Source: Chloroflexota bacterium (GTDB taxonomy: Bacteria; Chloroflexota; Anaerolineae; Aggregatilineales; Phototrophicaceae). Taken from it: a stretch of DNA of 64,000 bases. Positions 8,784 to 17,936 of the stretch are shown here, piece by piece. How positions within the stretch are numbered: the first letter of the stretch is position 1; every line of letters starts with the position of its first letter. The position numbers and the translations under genes were made by a program. The notes beneath the pieces are model-generated. The model saw nothing but the letters and a program-made list of their open reading frames with translations, was not told the origin of the DNA and ran no database searches. Location: contig JAPOYS010000105.1 in NCBI GenBank assembly GCA_026706455.1, forward strand, positions 23,041 to 87,040. The letters run 5' to 3'.

Positions 8784-10442
8784 TCAGTTGTCGTCCGCTC
8801 TCATGGCCGATCGCAGCGCAAGGCGACCAAGCTCATCGCGGTATTCGGCCGATGCCTGGACGAAGGCGGCGAAGAGCGGGTGCGGTCGATTGGGCCGGCT
8901 CAAAAACTCCGGATGGAATTGGCAGCCGAGCATGAAGGGATGATCCTGCAATTCGGCGATCTCTACCAGGATACCGTCCGGGCTCAAGCCGCTAAAGCAG
9001 ACGCCGCTGGTCATGAACGCAGCGCGATAGTCGTTGTTGAACTCATAGCGATGCCGATGGCGTTCCATAATCCTGCTGGCGCCGTATGCGCGCGCCGCCA
9101 GCGAGTTCGGCGTTAGTTTGCAAGGGTATTCGCCCAAGCGCATTGTTCCGCCCATATCGGTAATTGCGCGCTGCTCCGCCATCAGATCAATCACGGGATG
9201 CGGGCTGCTTACATCAAACTCGGTGCTGTTGGCGTCATCCAGCCGCAGCACATTGCGCGCATATTCAATGCACATGACCTGCATACCTAAGCATAAGCCC
9301 AGATATGGAACTTTGTTCTCGCGCGCGTGCTTGACGGCTGCGATTTTGCCTTCAATCCCACGATAGCCAAAGCCACTCGGCACGATAATCCCATCGAGCG
9401 TCTCAAGCTCGTCAAGCCGCTTGCCTTTTTCCAACTCGCCGGAGTGGATCCAACAGATTTCGACATCCTGGCTCTGTAAGACAGCAGCGTGCGTGATCGA
9501 CTCTTTGACCGACATATAGGCATCATGCAGTTCGACATATTTGCCGACGATCCCGATGCGCAGCTTATCCGTGACTGAGCGACAGCGGCGGACAATTCCT
9601 TCCCACTCGCTTAGATCCGGCGCCGCGGCTTCAAGCCTGAAGCGCTTGAGAATGAAATCGCCCAGACCCGTTTCCTCGATCATTAGTGGCACGGCGTATA
9701 TGTTGTCGGCTGTTTGCAGGGGGATGACGGCGTCCTCGTCAACATCGCAAAAGAGGGCGATCTTGCTAATGATATCGTCGTTAATTGGATGATCGGTGCG
9801 CGCGATGATCACGTTTGGCTGGATGCCAATGCCGCGCAATTCACGAACGCTGTGCTGAGTCGGCTTGGTCTTTATTTCGTCGGTGGCGCCGATATGCGGC
9901 AAAAAGGTAACGTGAACATAAAGCGCATCGCGCCGTTTTAGCTCGGTACGCAATTGGCGAAGCGCCTCCAGGAAGGGCAGGCTTTCGATGTCCCCGGCCG
10001 TCCCGCCAACCTCAACGATGACAACATCGGCGTCCGTCTGCCGGCCCACAAGTCTTATACAGCGCTTGATTTCGTTCGTGATATGCGGCACGACTTGAAT
10101 GGTGCCGCCGAGGTAATCGCCTTTGCGTTCTTTCTCGAGCACCGTCAGATACACTTGGCCCGCCGTGATATTAGACATGCGGCTTACGTTCTCATCGACG
10201 AAGCGTTCGTAGTGGCCCAGATCCAGGTCCGTCTCGGCGCCGTCAGCCGTTACAAAGACTTCGCCATGCTGGTAGGGGCTCATCGTACCGGGATCAACAT
10301 TCAAATAGGGGTCGAGCTTCTGTATGGCGACTTTCAAGCCGCGCGCTTTCAGAATCCGCCCAATTGCAGCGACCGTCAGACCTTTGCCGACGGAGCTCAC
10401 GACGCCGCCAGTACAGAAGATGTATTTGGGTTTAGTCGTCAT
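8784..10442 (-). CDS. pyrG: CTP synthase
   Basis: Makes CTP from UTP, ATP and glutamine. The N-terminal synthetase domain (about 1-270) starts YIFCTGGVVSSVGKG and contains KLDPYLNVDPGTM and HYERF. The C-terminal class-I glutaminase (about 290-545) has the nucleophile Cys in LGLCLGMQ and the His-Glu of FHPEF. The length of 552 residues is normal. The ATG at 10442 is preceded by AAGGTGG; longer frames add an unrelated leader. It lies 80 bases behind a roadblock-domain gene and ahead of the deaminase-like gene, giving a probable three-gene operon. Confidence 0.98.
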   Translation of the reverse strand: MTTKPKYIFCTGGVVSSVGKGLTVAAIGRILKARGLKVAIQKLDPYLNVDPGTMSPYQHGEVFVTADGAETDLDLGHYERFVDENVSRMSNITAGQVYLTVLEKERKGDYLGGTIQVVPHITNEIKRCIRLVGRQTDADVVIVEVGGTAGDIESLPFLEALRQLRTELKRRDALYVHVTFLPHIGATDEIKTKPTQHSVRELRGIGIQPNVIIARTDHPINDDIISKIALFCDVDEDAVIPLQTADNIYAVPLMIEETGLGDFILKRFRLEAAAPDLSEWEGIVRRCRSVTDKLRIGIVGKYVELHDAYMSVKESITHAAVLQSQDVEICWIHSGELEKGKRLDELETLDGIIVPSGFGYRGIEGKIAAVKHARENKVPYLGLCLGMQVMCIEYARNVLRLDDANSTEFDVSSPHPVIDLMAEQRAITDMGGTMRLGEYPCKLTPNSLAARAYGASRIMERHRHRYEFNNDYRAAFMTSGVCFSGLSPDGILVEIAELQDHPFMLGCQFHPEFLSRPNRPHPLFAAFVQASAEYRDELGRLALRSAMRADDN

Positions 10443-10522
10443 CTGTTGATCCACCTTTAGCGTCCGTCCCCATGCCACACTTGATACGCCGCTAGCGAAG
10501 CAAAATCCGCAAGCCCGCCCTT

Positions 10523-10894
10523 TCAAAGCAGTCGCTTCAAGTCGGCAACGGCTTCCCGCATATCCAAATGCACCAGCCCCAGCTTTGCCTCGTCAGCCGC
10601 TAGAGTCGTCAGCAGCGCATAATCGTCAATCGCCATCAACAGGACGAAGCCGGCCTCTCCCTTGACGTAGACTTGGTCAAGACGCCCTCGATCCAAGTCC
10701 GCGGCAATGCGCTCGCCTAGCGCCAACATCGCGGCCGACATCGCCTCCAGCACGTCTTCCCGCAAGGTCGCGGGCATGGACGCTGCGATAAGCAATCCTT
10801 CGATGCTGATGACGGCGGCCGCCTCCACACCTGGAGCGCGCTCGGTCAGGGCGCCCAGACGCTCATCAATTCGCTGAGATTTGGTCGCATTCAA
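10523..10894 (-). CDS. roadblock/LC7-domain protein
   Basis: Small (123 aa) roadblock/LC7 protein, a family that in bacteria usually partners MglA-like small GTPases or senses nucleotides. The fold pattern is visible: an N-terminal helix (IDERLGALTERAPGVEAAAVIS), a central strand-helix, and the LDQVYVKGEAGFVLLMAI strand pair before the last helix. The start is a TTG at 10894, with GAGGTG six bases upstream; an ATG at 10954 would add a cysteine/arginine-rich leader unlike the family. No GTPase gene is nearby. It heads the probable operon with pyrG. Confidence 0.87.
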   Translation of the reverse strand: MNATKSQRIDERLGALTERAPGVEAAAVISIEGLLIAASMPATLREDVLEAMSAAMLALGERIAADLDRGRLDQVYVKGEAGFVLLMAIDDYALLTTLAADEAKLGLVHLDMREAVADLKRLL

Positions 10895-11020
10895 GCGACA
10901 CCTCGCTTGCAGCCGAGCGCCAAGGCATGACCCATTCCAGCATTGCGCGACCACAGACTCATGATAGTATGTCGCGGCGGCTGATCTGATGATGCGCTTC
11001 TAGTCGGTCCTTACGGAATT

Positions 11021-11048
11021 GCAATGCTACACTACAGTAGCGTATTGC
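11021..11048. repeat. inverted repeat in the roadblock/moxR divergent gap
   Basis: The 291-base gap between the roadblock gene and moxR holds no gene. It contains an inverted repeat with arms GCAATGCTAC and GTAGC-gt-ATTGC around a six-base loop (ten pairs with one two-base bulge). It could be an operator or an RNA hairpin. No T-tract follows, so it is not a classical terminator. TATACT boxes at 11056 and 11145 lack a -35 partner. Confidence 0.35.
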
Positions 11049-11185
11049 CCTTCATTATACTTGCAATGAGAACGGCGGCAAATGGCGCCGAGGACGAATC
11101 TCCAAGGCCTTCCGCGCCAAGGAACCTACTCTGTTGTATTCCGCTATACTAGAATCAGCGAATCCGCACAATCTGGAAAGCATGA

Positions 11186-12184
11186 ATGAGCGAGCAGTTA
11201 AGAACACGCAGCCAGCCAAGCCAAGTCCGGCAATCCGCGGCGCCCGTGAAGGAAATCGCTGAACGTATCGCTAACAGCGTCGGCCAGGTCATACTGGGCA
11301 AGAACAACGAAATCCGCTTGACAATCCTGGGCATGCTCTGCCGCGGGCACATTTTGCTGGAAGACATACCGGGCGTCGGCAAGACGATGATGGCCAAGTC
11401 GCTCGCGCGAGCCGTCGGCTGCACTTTCAATCGCATTCAGTTCACGCCTGACATGCTGCCATCCGACATCACCGGCGTGTCGATATTCAATCCGAAGACG
11501 CGCGAATTCGAGTTCCGTCCGGGTCCCATCATGGCGCAGATCGTGCTCGCGGATGAGATAAATCGCGCGACGCCCAAGACCCAGTCCGCTTTGCTTGAGG
11601 CGATGGAAGAGGGGCAGATGACCGTCGATGGGGTGACCTATCGCCTGAGCAATCCCTTCCTGATCATGGCGACGCAGAACCCAATTGAGTACGAAGGCAC
11701 CTTCCCCTTGCCGGAAGCCCAATTGGATCGTTTTCTGATGCGCATCCAGATGGGCTACCCGCAGCCGCAGGACGAACTGCGGATTCTCGCTTCACAGCAA
11801 TACCAGCACCCGATTCAGAATCTGCAGCAGGTGGTTACGCTGAAGGAACTGCTGGCGGCGCAACAGCTGATAAAGGATATCTACGTCGCCAAAGAAGTGC
11901 AGCAATACGTCATCAATCTGATCACCGCATCCAGGCGGCACGCCGACGTATATCTCGGCAGCAGCCCACGCGGTTCATTGGCGCTCTTCCGCATGTCGCA
12001 AGCGCGGGCGGCGATGAGCGGGCGCGATTTCGTCATACCCGATGATGTCAAGGCGCTGGCTGAAGTTACGCTTGCGCACCGCATCATTGTCGGCCCGGCG
12101 GCTCGCCTCAAGAATATAACGTCGCGGGCTGTCGTGCAGGACATCCTGCAATCGACGCCTGTGCCAGGCGCTTCCGTTCGATAA
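11186..12184 (+). CDS. MoxR-family AAA+ ATPase
   Basis: Chaperone-like AAA+ ATPase of the MoxR/RavA class. The 332 residues show Walker A in [13 protein letters not shown], the MoxR insert [18 protein letters not shown], Walker B in [15 protein letters not shown], sensor 1 in [19 protein letters not shown] and a C-terminal lid. A GGAAAG ribosome site lies eight bases before the ATG. It is followed after six bases by a DUF58 gene, the usual partner. Such pairs are thought to assist maturation of membrane or von Willebrand-domain proteins, but no such domain gene follows here. Confidence 0.95.
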   Translation: MSEQLRTRSQPSQVRQSAAPVKEIAERIANSVGQVILGKNNEIRLTILGMLCRGHILLEDIPGVGKTMMAKSLARAVGCTFNRIQFTPDMLPSDITGVSIFNPKTREFEFRPGPIMAQIVLADEINRATPKTQSALLEAMEEGQMTVDGVTYRLSNPFLIMATQNPIEYEGTFPLPEAQLDRFLMRIQMGYPQPQDELRILASQQYQHPIQNLQQVVTLKELLAAQQLIKDIYVAKEVQQYVINLITASRRHADVYLGSSPRGSLALFRMSQARAAMSGRDFVIPDDVKALAEVTLAHRIIVGPAARLKNITSRAVVQDILQSTPVPGASVR

Positions 12185-12190
12185 GGTCCT

Positions 12191-13444
12191 ATGCCCAACC
12201 GCCGTAACGCGCTGTATATTCTGGCGATCTTCAGTCTGCTGACTGGTCTACTCACGGGGCGCGCGCTGCTGTTTAATATCGCCTACCTCATCGCGGCGGT
12301 AATGGTCTTGTCGCTGCTGTGGACTTGGCTTTCAGCGCGCGGCATCGCTTTGCGGCGCGTGACTCGCACGCGGCGGTCGCAGGTCGGCCGCCTATTCCAG
12401 GAGACTTTCGGCGTGCGCAAGACCGGCATCACGCCTAAACTTTGGCTGGAAGTCCGCGATCACTCGACGCTGCCGGGGCATCAAGCCAGCCACGTTGTGC
12501 CGACTCTGGTCGGCCGGCGCGAATATTCATGGGACGTGGAAACAGTCTGCGCGGTTCGCGGCGAATTCCGGCTGGGGCCGATGTCGGTCATTACTGGCGA
12601 TCCCTTCGGTTTGTTCCATTCGCCCCGCCGCATTGGCGCGACGGATCGACTGGTTGTGTATCCGATGACGGTCGAACTCAACCGCGTGATTCTGCCGGTC
12701 GGTTTCCTTTCCGGCGGCGACGCGCAGCGGCAATTGACGCACGAAATCACGACCAATGCCAGCAGCATCCGCGATTACGTTTCCGGCGATAGCATGAATC
12801 GCATTCATTGGCGCTCGACGGCGCGCACTGGCAACATCATGGTCAAGGAATTCGAATTGGATCCCTTGGTGGATATCTGGCTCTTCAGCGACTTTTCCGC
12901 CGCGTCGCTCTGTGAAGATCCAAGCATCCGCCGCCTGGACAATATCGGCAGCATCATTTCTAGCTCAGCGGGCATCCCGCCGTCAACGGAGGAATACGGC
13001 GTGATCGTCGCCGCATCGCTGGCCAAGCATTTCCTGGATGATGAGCGTGTTGTCGGTTACGCAGCCTATACGCCCTTTCGTCAAGTGTTCCAGCCCGAGC
13101 GCGGCAATCGGCAACTGACGCGAATACTGGAGGCGCTGGCATCCGCCCGCAGCACCTCCGACCACAGATTGCAGGACTCGCTGTCGCTGGAGGCGCATCT
13201 GTTTACTCGGGGCGCTTCCTTGATGATCATCACCTCGTCGCGGGAGCAAGACTGGATTAGCGAGGCGCAAGTGCTGCAGCGTCGCGGGGTACGCCTCCAC
13301 TGCGTATACATTGATCCGCAGTCCTTCAGCGCCAATCTGGAGTCGAGCGCGACTAGAGATATGTTGCAGTTGTCCAAGATTCCAACGATTGTGATTAGAA
13401 AAGATGATGATATTGCGGCGGCGCTTGAGCAGCGTCCAATCTGA
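12191..13444 (+). CDS. DUF58 membrane protein, MoxR partner
   Basis: DUF58-family protein of 417 residues. Two membrane helices lie at about 8-24 and 28-48 (ALYILAIFSLLTGLL, IAYLIAAVMVLSLLW). A periplasmic or cytosolic beta segment follows, then the family hallmark RDYVSGDSMNRIHWRSTART with MVKEFE, and a vWA-like C-terminal half (VDIWLFSDFSA). The aspartate pattern of a full MIDAS site is not obvious. It sits six bases after moxR and is certainly cotranscribed. The biochemical function of DUF58 is not settled; a role with MoxR in complex assembly is inferred from the pairing. Confidence 0.93.
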   Translation: MPNRRNALYILAIFSLLTGLLTGRALLFNIAYLIAAVMVLSLLWTWLSARGIALRRVTRTRRSQVGRLFQETFGVRKTGITPKLWLEVRDHSTLPGHQASHVVPTLVGRREYSWDVETVCAVRGEFRLGPMSVITGDPFGLFHSPRRIGATDRLVVYPMTVELNRVILPVGFLSGGDAQRQLTHEITTNASSIRDYVSGDSMNRIHWRSTARTGNIMVKEFELDPLVDIWLFSDFSAASLCEDPSIRRLDNIGSIISSSAGIPPSTEEYGVIVAASLAKHFLDDERVVGYAAYTPFRQVFQPERGNRQLTRILEALASARSTSDHRLQDSLSLEAHLFTRGASLMIITSSREQDWISEAQVLQRRGVRLHCVYIDPQSFSANLESSATRDMLQLSKIPTIVIRKDDDIAAALEQRPI

Positions 13445-13467
13445 ATCGCGATACGACGGAGTACAGC

Positions 13468-14616
13468 GTGATGAACAAACCATTTGACGCCATCGTAATT
13501 GGCGCCGGCGCAATGGGCAGCGCAGCGGCATACTACCTGAGCGCGCGCGGAGAGCGCGTCTTGCTCTTGGAGCAATTTGAACTGGATCACCGCATGGGAA
13601 GCTCCTACGGCTACTCGCGGATCATTCGCTACACGTATCACGATCTCGAGTACGTTGAGCTAATGAAAGATACGCTTCCGCTTTGGCTCGCCTTAGAGGA
13701 AGAATTGGGAGAGACACTCTACTTCAAGACTGGCGGCATCGACTTTGGACCTCGCATTGATGAGAGAATGCAGGCAACGATTAAGTCCGTGGCTAAGGGC
13801 GCCATCAGCCACGAACTGATCTCGGGCGAGGTGGCGCGAGAGCGCTTCCCCCAATTCCAGTTCCCCGACGATTTCATAGTGTTATATCAGCCGGACAGCG
13901 GTTTCATCGCAGCTTCCCAAGCCCTACGCGGACACATCAAGCTGGCGCGACGATTGGGCGCCGTGGTGAAGGCCCGAAGTCCGGTCGAGGATATTCGAAT
14001 CGGAAGCGACAACGTTGAAGTCGCTGCAGCCGGCGTGAATTATTCAGCGGGCCGGCTCATCGTGACGGCCGGCAGCTGGGCGAAAACGCTGCTGGGGAAG
14101 ACCGGGCTTGATCTGCCGCTAACAATATTGCGCTGCCAATTGAATTTCATGGCGCCTGATGACCTGCGTCCCTTCACAGCCGAGCGCTGCCCAGTTTGGA
14201 TCGCCCATGTGAGCGGCCAATATCCGGAGAGCGTCTACGGGATTCCATCTCACGACGGGTCAGGATTCAAAATCGCCTTTCACGGAGGACCGGCCGTCGC
14301 CCGTCACGCGGACATCGACTATAGTGCTGACGCGAGCAATTTGGAGGCTTTGCGCCCATTTATGCGCGCGCATATACCCGGCATTGCGGCGGCGCCGGCG
14401 CGCGAAAGACGGATCTGTCTGTATACAGCCACGCCCGATGAACACTTCATCGTCGATGCCCACCCAGAGCATGCGCACGTGGCAATCGGCGCGGGATTCA
14501 GCGGTCACGGATTTAAGTTCAGCACGATGATCGGCAAAATGCTCGCCGACATCGCTCTCGATGGTGGCACGCCCCACAACGACAGGCTCTTCAAGATCAG
14601 TCGCTTTCCAAGCTGA
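13468..14616 (+). CDS. sarcosine oxidase / N-methyltryptophan oxidase-type flavoenzyme
   Basis: Monomeric FAD-dependent amine oxidase (382 aa) that would oxidise an N-methyl or secondary amino acid and produce hydrogen peroxide. It has the Rossmann loop VIGAGAMGSAAAYYL, the GSSYGYSRIIRYTY region that matches the GSSHGxSRI motif of this family (His changed to Tyr), and GFSGHGFKFS near the C-terminus. The cysteine in CLYTATPDEHFIVD matches the covalent FAD attachment site of monomeric sarcosine oxidase. GGAG precedes the ATG. Its 3' end overlaps the convergent GNAT gene by 20 bases. The real substrate cannot be named from sequence. Confidence 0.88.
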   Translation: MMNKPFDAIVIGAGAMGSAAAYYLSARGERVLLLEQFELDHRMGSSYGYSRIIRYTYHDLEYVELMKDTLPLWLALEEELGETLYFKTGGIDFGPRIDERMQATIKSVAKGAISHELISGEVARERFPQFQFPDDFIVLYQPDSGFIAASQALRGHIKLARRLGAVVKARSPVEDIRIGSDNVEVAAAGVNYSAGRLIVTAGSWAKTLLGKTGLDLPLTILRCQLNFMAPDDLRPFTAERCPVWIAHVSGQYPESVYGIPSHDGSGFKIAFHGGPAVARHADIDYSADASNLEALRPFMRAHIPGIAAAPARERRICLYTATPDEHFIVDAHPEHAHVAIGAGFSGHGFKFSTMIGKMLADIALDGGTPHNDRLFKISRFPS

Positions 14617-15283
14617 ACGTCCACCAATGGTACGCGCCGACATTCACAAAGAAGTTTAGACGCAAGAGTTGCGCTGATGGTCGTTCCGCCGCTGATATCA
14701 GCGCGCCAAGTCGGGAGGCCTCTTGCCGGCGCGCTATCAGATGGGCGGCGTCAATCGCGTTTTGACTCAGCGTCCCCTCCAGCCAGACGCCCCGATAGGC
14801 GAGCGTCTCCACCGGGATCAAGCTAGCCTCGTGGCTTTGCATTTCGCGCGCGCCCGGCTTCGGTTCAGCGATGTAAAGATCATAGCTTACTGGCGATCTG
14901 CAGAATCCGTGGCGGCCGCAGAGACGCTGCATCGCTTCATTCTGGCTGCGCACGAGCGCGCGAATCTCCCGCGCGTCGGAGTCGGCGGCGATCGCCAGGC
15001 ACTTCGCCAGCAATTGTCCGCCGATTCCCCGGCCGCGCGATGATGCGGCGACCGCCAGCAGGTCAAGTTCGAGTCGTCTGCGACCCGACCGGTCGGATGT
15101 GAAGAATGCGTCAACGAAGCCGACGACTTCGTCGCGCCGGTCGGCGACCAAGGTCAAGCCGCCGGTTATCCGTTGCCGCAGCCAGGGCGCATCCGCATTG
15201 ACGCCGACAGCCAGCGCAGAAGCCGCGATATTGGCGATTGCATAGATATCATCGGGGTCGGCGCGGCGAATCAGTACGCTCAT
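14597..15283 (-). CDS. GNAT-family N-acetyltransferase
   Basis: Acetyl-CoA-dependent acetyltransferase of 228 residues. The GNAT core occupies about 1-140, with the acetyl-CoA pyrophosphate loop in SSRGRGIGGQLL and the preceding strand LELDLLAVAA. The last ~85 residues form a separate segment of unknown type. The 3' end overlaps the sarcosine-oxidase-like gene tail to tail. It is divergent from the membrane/spermidine-synthase-like gene, with only 74 bases between them. The substrate is unknown. Confidence 0.88.
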   Translation of the reverse strand: MSVLIRRADPDDIYAIANIAASALAVGVNADAPWLRQRITGGLTLVADRRDEVVGFVDAFFTSDRSGRRRLELDLLAVAASSRGRGIGGQLLAKCLAIAADSDAREIRALVRSQNEAMQRLCGRHGFCRSPVSYDLYIAEPKPGAREMQSHEASLIPVETLAYRGVWLEGTLSQNAIDAAHLIARRQEASRLGALISAAERPSAQLLRLNFFVNVGAYHWWTFSLESD

Positions 15284-15357
15284 TGATTTTTTGCCAGGCG
15301 CGTCTCATAATGAATTGCGGAATGGTTCAGTCCCATCAACTGTAGTCGGGCGTGATT

Positions 15358-16974
15358 ATGTCAGTTGCCGCCACCGCCAGCCAGACCAGATGCCTGCGCA
15401 ATCGAAGCCTGTATTTGATTGCCTTCGCCGGCGGCATGACCACCCTGGCAATTGAACTGTCGGCATCGCGCTTGCTCGGCAACGTCTTCGGCAACAGCAA
15501 TCTGGTCTGGGCTAACGTCATCGGCTTGATGCTTCTCTATCTCACCGTCGGCTACTTCCTCGGCGGCCGCCTGGCGGACCGCTTCCCGCGCGAGGACGTC
15601 TTGCTGCGGTTGATTTTGTGGGCGGCTTTTCTCAGCGGGCTGATTCCGCTAGTGGCCCGCCCGGTCATTTCGCGCGCGGCACAGGCGGTTTTTGGCGCGG
15701 AGGCGGCGCTCGCGCTGGGCTCGCTCATCGTGATCCTGATACTGTTCTCTGTGCCGGTGACGCTTTTGGGCACGGTATCGCCATTTGTCATCCGCCTGGC
15801 TGTGACGGATGTGGCGGCCAGCGGCCGAGCTGCGGGCCAGGTTTATGCCATTAGCACGCTCGGCAGTCTCTTGGGAACATTCTTGCCCGTCCTTGTTACG
15901 ATCCCGCGCATGGGCACGACGCGCACCTTTCTTCTTTTTTCCGGATTGCTGTTCGCGATCGCCTTCGCCATGCTGGCGCGCGTCAACTGGCGGCTGGCGC
16001 TGCCTTATCTTTTGATGCCCCTGGCAATCGTCCTGTTCTTCCTGACGACGATGGCGGGACCCCTGCGTCCGCCAGCGGCCGGCGCCAGCCTGAAGTACGA
16101 AGGCGAAAGCGCCTACAACTATATTCAGGTGCAGGAAGATGCGGACGGATACCGCTACCTTTATCTCAATGAGGGCCAGGGCGTGCACAGCCAGTGGCAC
16201 GAGCGCGAGAAGTTCTATGGCGGGACCTGGGATTATTTTCTGGCGGCGCCCTACTTCAACGAGGCGCCCTTTCAAGCGGATCAAGTTGCGTCCGTGCTTC
16301 TGATTGGCTTGGCGGCCGGTACAATCGCGCGGCAATACACTGCAGTTTACGGCGACATTCCCATTGACGGCATCGAACTGGATCCTGATATTGTCGCAGT
16401 TGGCGCGCAGCTCTTCGACATGAATGCTGAAGCGATGCCGAACCTCCGCGCCCAGATCGGCGACGGACGCTATTTGCTCAATCAGTCCGACAGCTTGTAT
16501 TCGGTTATCGGCATTGACGCCTACCGGCCGCCATATATTCCCTGGCATCTCACGACCGTGGAGTTCTTTCAAGAGCTGCGAGATCGTTTGGATCAGCAGG
16601 GCGTCGTAGCGATTAATGTCGGGCGCACCGACACAGACCGCCGGCTGGTGGACGCGCTCGCCAACACGATGCTCGCGGTCTTTCCAAGCGTCCACGCCAT
16701 TGATGTGCCGCGCTCGTTTAACACGATTCTGGTCGCCACCAAGGAGCCAACTGCAGGGGCCAACCTGCGGGCGAACCTCAACTTTCGGAGCGACGCGGTC
16801 AACCCGGTCTTGTACGACATGGTTGCGTCCGCGGCAGGCAACCTGGTACCACTCGGCGAAAGCGATCTTGTTTTCACCGATGACCGGGCGCCGGTGGAGA
16901 GTTTGGTAGATTCCATCGTGCTGGATTTTCTACTGGCTGGTCGGGCGGAGGAGTTCAGGCTGCACGATGAATAA
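15358..16974 (+). CDS. membrane protein fused to a spermidine-synthase-like domain
   Basis: Two-part protein of 539 residues. The N-terminal half (about 15-245) has seven or so membrane helices with a transporter-like layout (GYFLGGRLADRFPR after helix 2). The C-terminal half (about 250-530) resembles the SAM/dcSAM-binding fold of spermidine synthases, with VLLIGLAAGTIARQY, the acidic IELDPDIV and a loop GIDAYRPPYIPWH where true synthases have the catalytic Asp motif. Several active-site positions differ, so polyamine synthesis is doubtful. The ATG at 15358 is chosen; a GTG six bases upstream is equally possible. The next gene starts eight bases before this stop, indicating translational coupling. 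Confidence 0.87.
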   Translation: MSVAATASQTRCLRNRSLYLIAFAGGMTTLAIELSASRLLGNVFGNSNLVWANVIGLMLLYLTVGYFLGGRLADRFPREDVLLRLILWAAFLSGLIPLVARPVISRAAQAVFGAEAALALGSLIVILILFSVPVTLLGTVSPFVIRLAVTDVAASGRAAGQVYAISTLGSLLGTFLPVLVTIPRMGTTRTFLLFSGLLFAIAFAMLARVNWRLALPYLLMPLAIVLFFLTTMAGPLRPPAAGASLKYEGESAYNYIQVQEDADGYRYLYLNEGQGVHSQWHEREKFYGGTWDYFLAAPYFNEAPFQADQVASVLLIGLAAGTIARQYTAVYGDIPIDGIELDPDIVAVGAQLFDMNAEAMPNLRAQIGDGRYLLNQSDSLYSVIGIDAYRPPYIPWHLTTVEFFQELRDRLDQQGVVAINVGRTDTDRRLVDALANTMLAVFPSVHAIDVPRSFNTILVATKEPTAGANLRANLNFRSDAVNPVLYDMVASAAGNLVPLGESDLVFTDDRAPVESLVDSIVLDFLLAGRAEEFRLHDE

Positions 16975-17695
16975 GGGACCAATTCTGCCCTTTTTCCTTC
17001 GCCTGTTCTGGACACTGGCGATTCCCTTTCTGCTAACAATGACGGGCGCGCGCCTGCTGCTCAGCGAAGTATTCCTGGAATTTGAGTATCAGCGGCCCGG
17101 CTTCCCAAGCGACTTTTATGGATTCACGCTGGCAGATCGACTTGCATACGGCCCGTATGCGCTGCGATTCCTCTTCAACGGCGAGCCAATCGATTATCTT
17201 GCGGAGCTGCGCTTGCCCGGCGAAAATTGCTGGAACATCGAATCAGGCGCGTCCGATTGCCGGCTGTTCAGTGACCGAGAATTGGAACATATGAGGGATG
17301 TGAAGGAGGTCGCCAGTTTATCATTCGCGGCGGCTTTGGCTTGTATTGCCCTTGGCGGCGCGTCAATCGTTTCTGGCTTGGTCAACAAGCGTCTGCGGGT
17401 CGATATTTTGCTCGGCATTCGGCGAGGCTGCATGTTGACCTTGATTGCAGTCGCTTGCCTCGCGCTTCTCTCCCTCAGCGCTTGGGACCGAGCCTTCGAC
17501 CTGTTTCATCAGCTATTCTTCCCCGAGGGCACCTGGCGTTTTCCCTTTTCGGATAGCCTTATTCGCCTGTATCCGGAGCAATTATTCTTTGACGCGGCGG
17601 TTGCGATCGCCCTCCTGGTTTCAATGGGCGCCGCGCTGATTTTCCTGGCCGCTTCCCGCTTGACCGCGCGCAATTTCACAGGCTCGCAACGGTAG
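16967..17695 (+). CDS. DUF1461-family integral membrane protein
   Basis: Predicted membrane protein of 242 residues with four helices (about 8-28, 110-130, 148-168, 205-228). The loop after helix 1 contains the family-typical FEYQRPGFPSDFYGFTLADR, and the middle contains FSDRELEHMRDVK. The last loop reads FFPEGTWRFPFSDSLIRLYP, also typical of DUF1461 / TIGR01906. Its biochemical function is unknown. It overlaps the previous gene by eight bases, so the two are translated together and may act as a pair in the membrane. Confidence 0.88.
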   Translation: MNKGPILPFFLRLFWTLAIPFLLTMTGARLLLSEVFLEFEYQRPGFPSDFYGFTLADRLAYGPYALRFLFNGEPIDYLAELRLPGENCWNIESGASDCRLFSDRELEHMRDVKEVASLSFAAALACIALGGASIVSGLVNKRLRVDILLGIRRGCMLTLIAVACLALLSLSAWDRAFDLFHQLFFPEGTWRFPFSDSLIRLYPEQLFFDAAVAIALLVSMGAALIFLAASRLTARNFTGSQR

Positions 17696-17936
17696 CGGTT
17701 TGGCTCGTATCGAACGCTAAGGTCGATATTGAATCGTATCGGAGCGGCCGGCGGCGAGAGTTGTGATCAATCCTTGGATGTGTTACTTTTGGACGATTGG
17801 TTGACGCTAGCGGGAAGCTCCAATCCGGTTGCCTTCAACTATTCACGGATTACCGCCGGGCCAAGTGGACGAACGGCAAGACTCATTTCACACGGCGGCA
17901 ATATTAAACGCGCAAACTAAAGAGCAAACTGACGAT

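Noticed and set aside
15649..16695. A long minus-strand frame inside the spermidine-synthase-like gene
   Set aside because: Antisense shadow; its product is Arg/Gln/His-rich with no hydrophobic core, unlike real proteins here.
17729..17920. A 63-residue frame between DUF1461 and the deacetylase
   Set aside because: No ribosome site, unremarkable composition, and it ends just before the better-supported deacetylase start.
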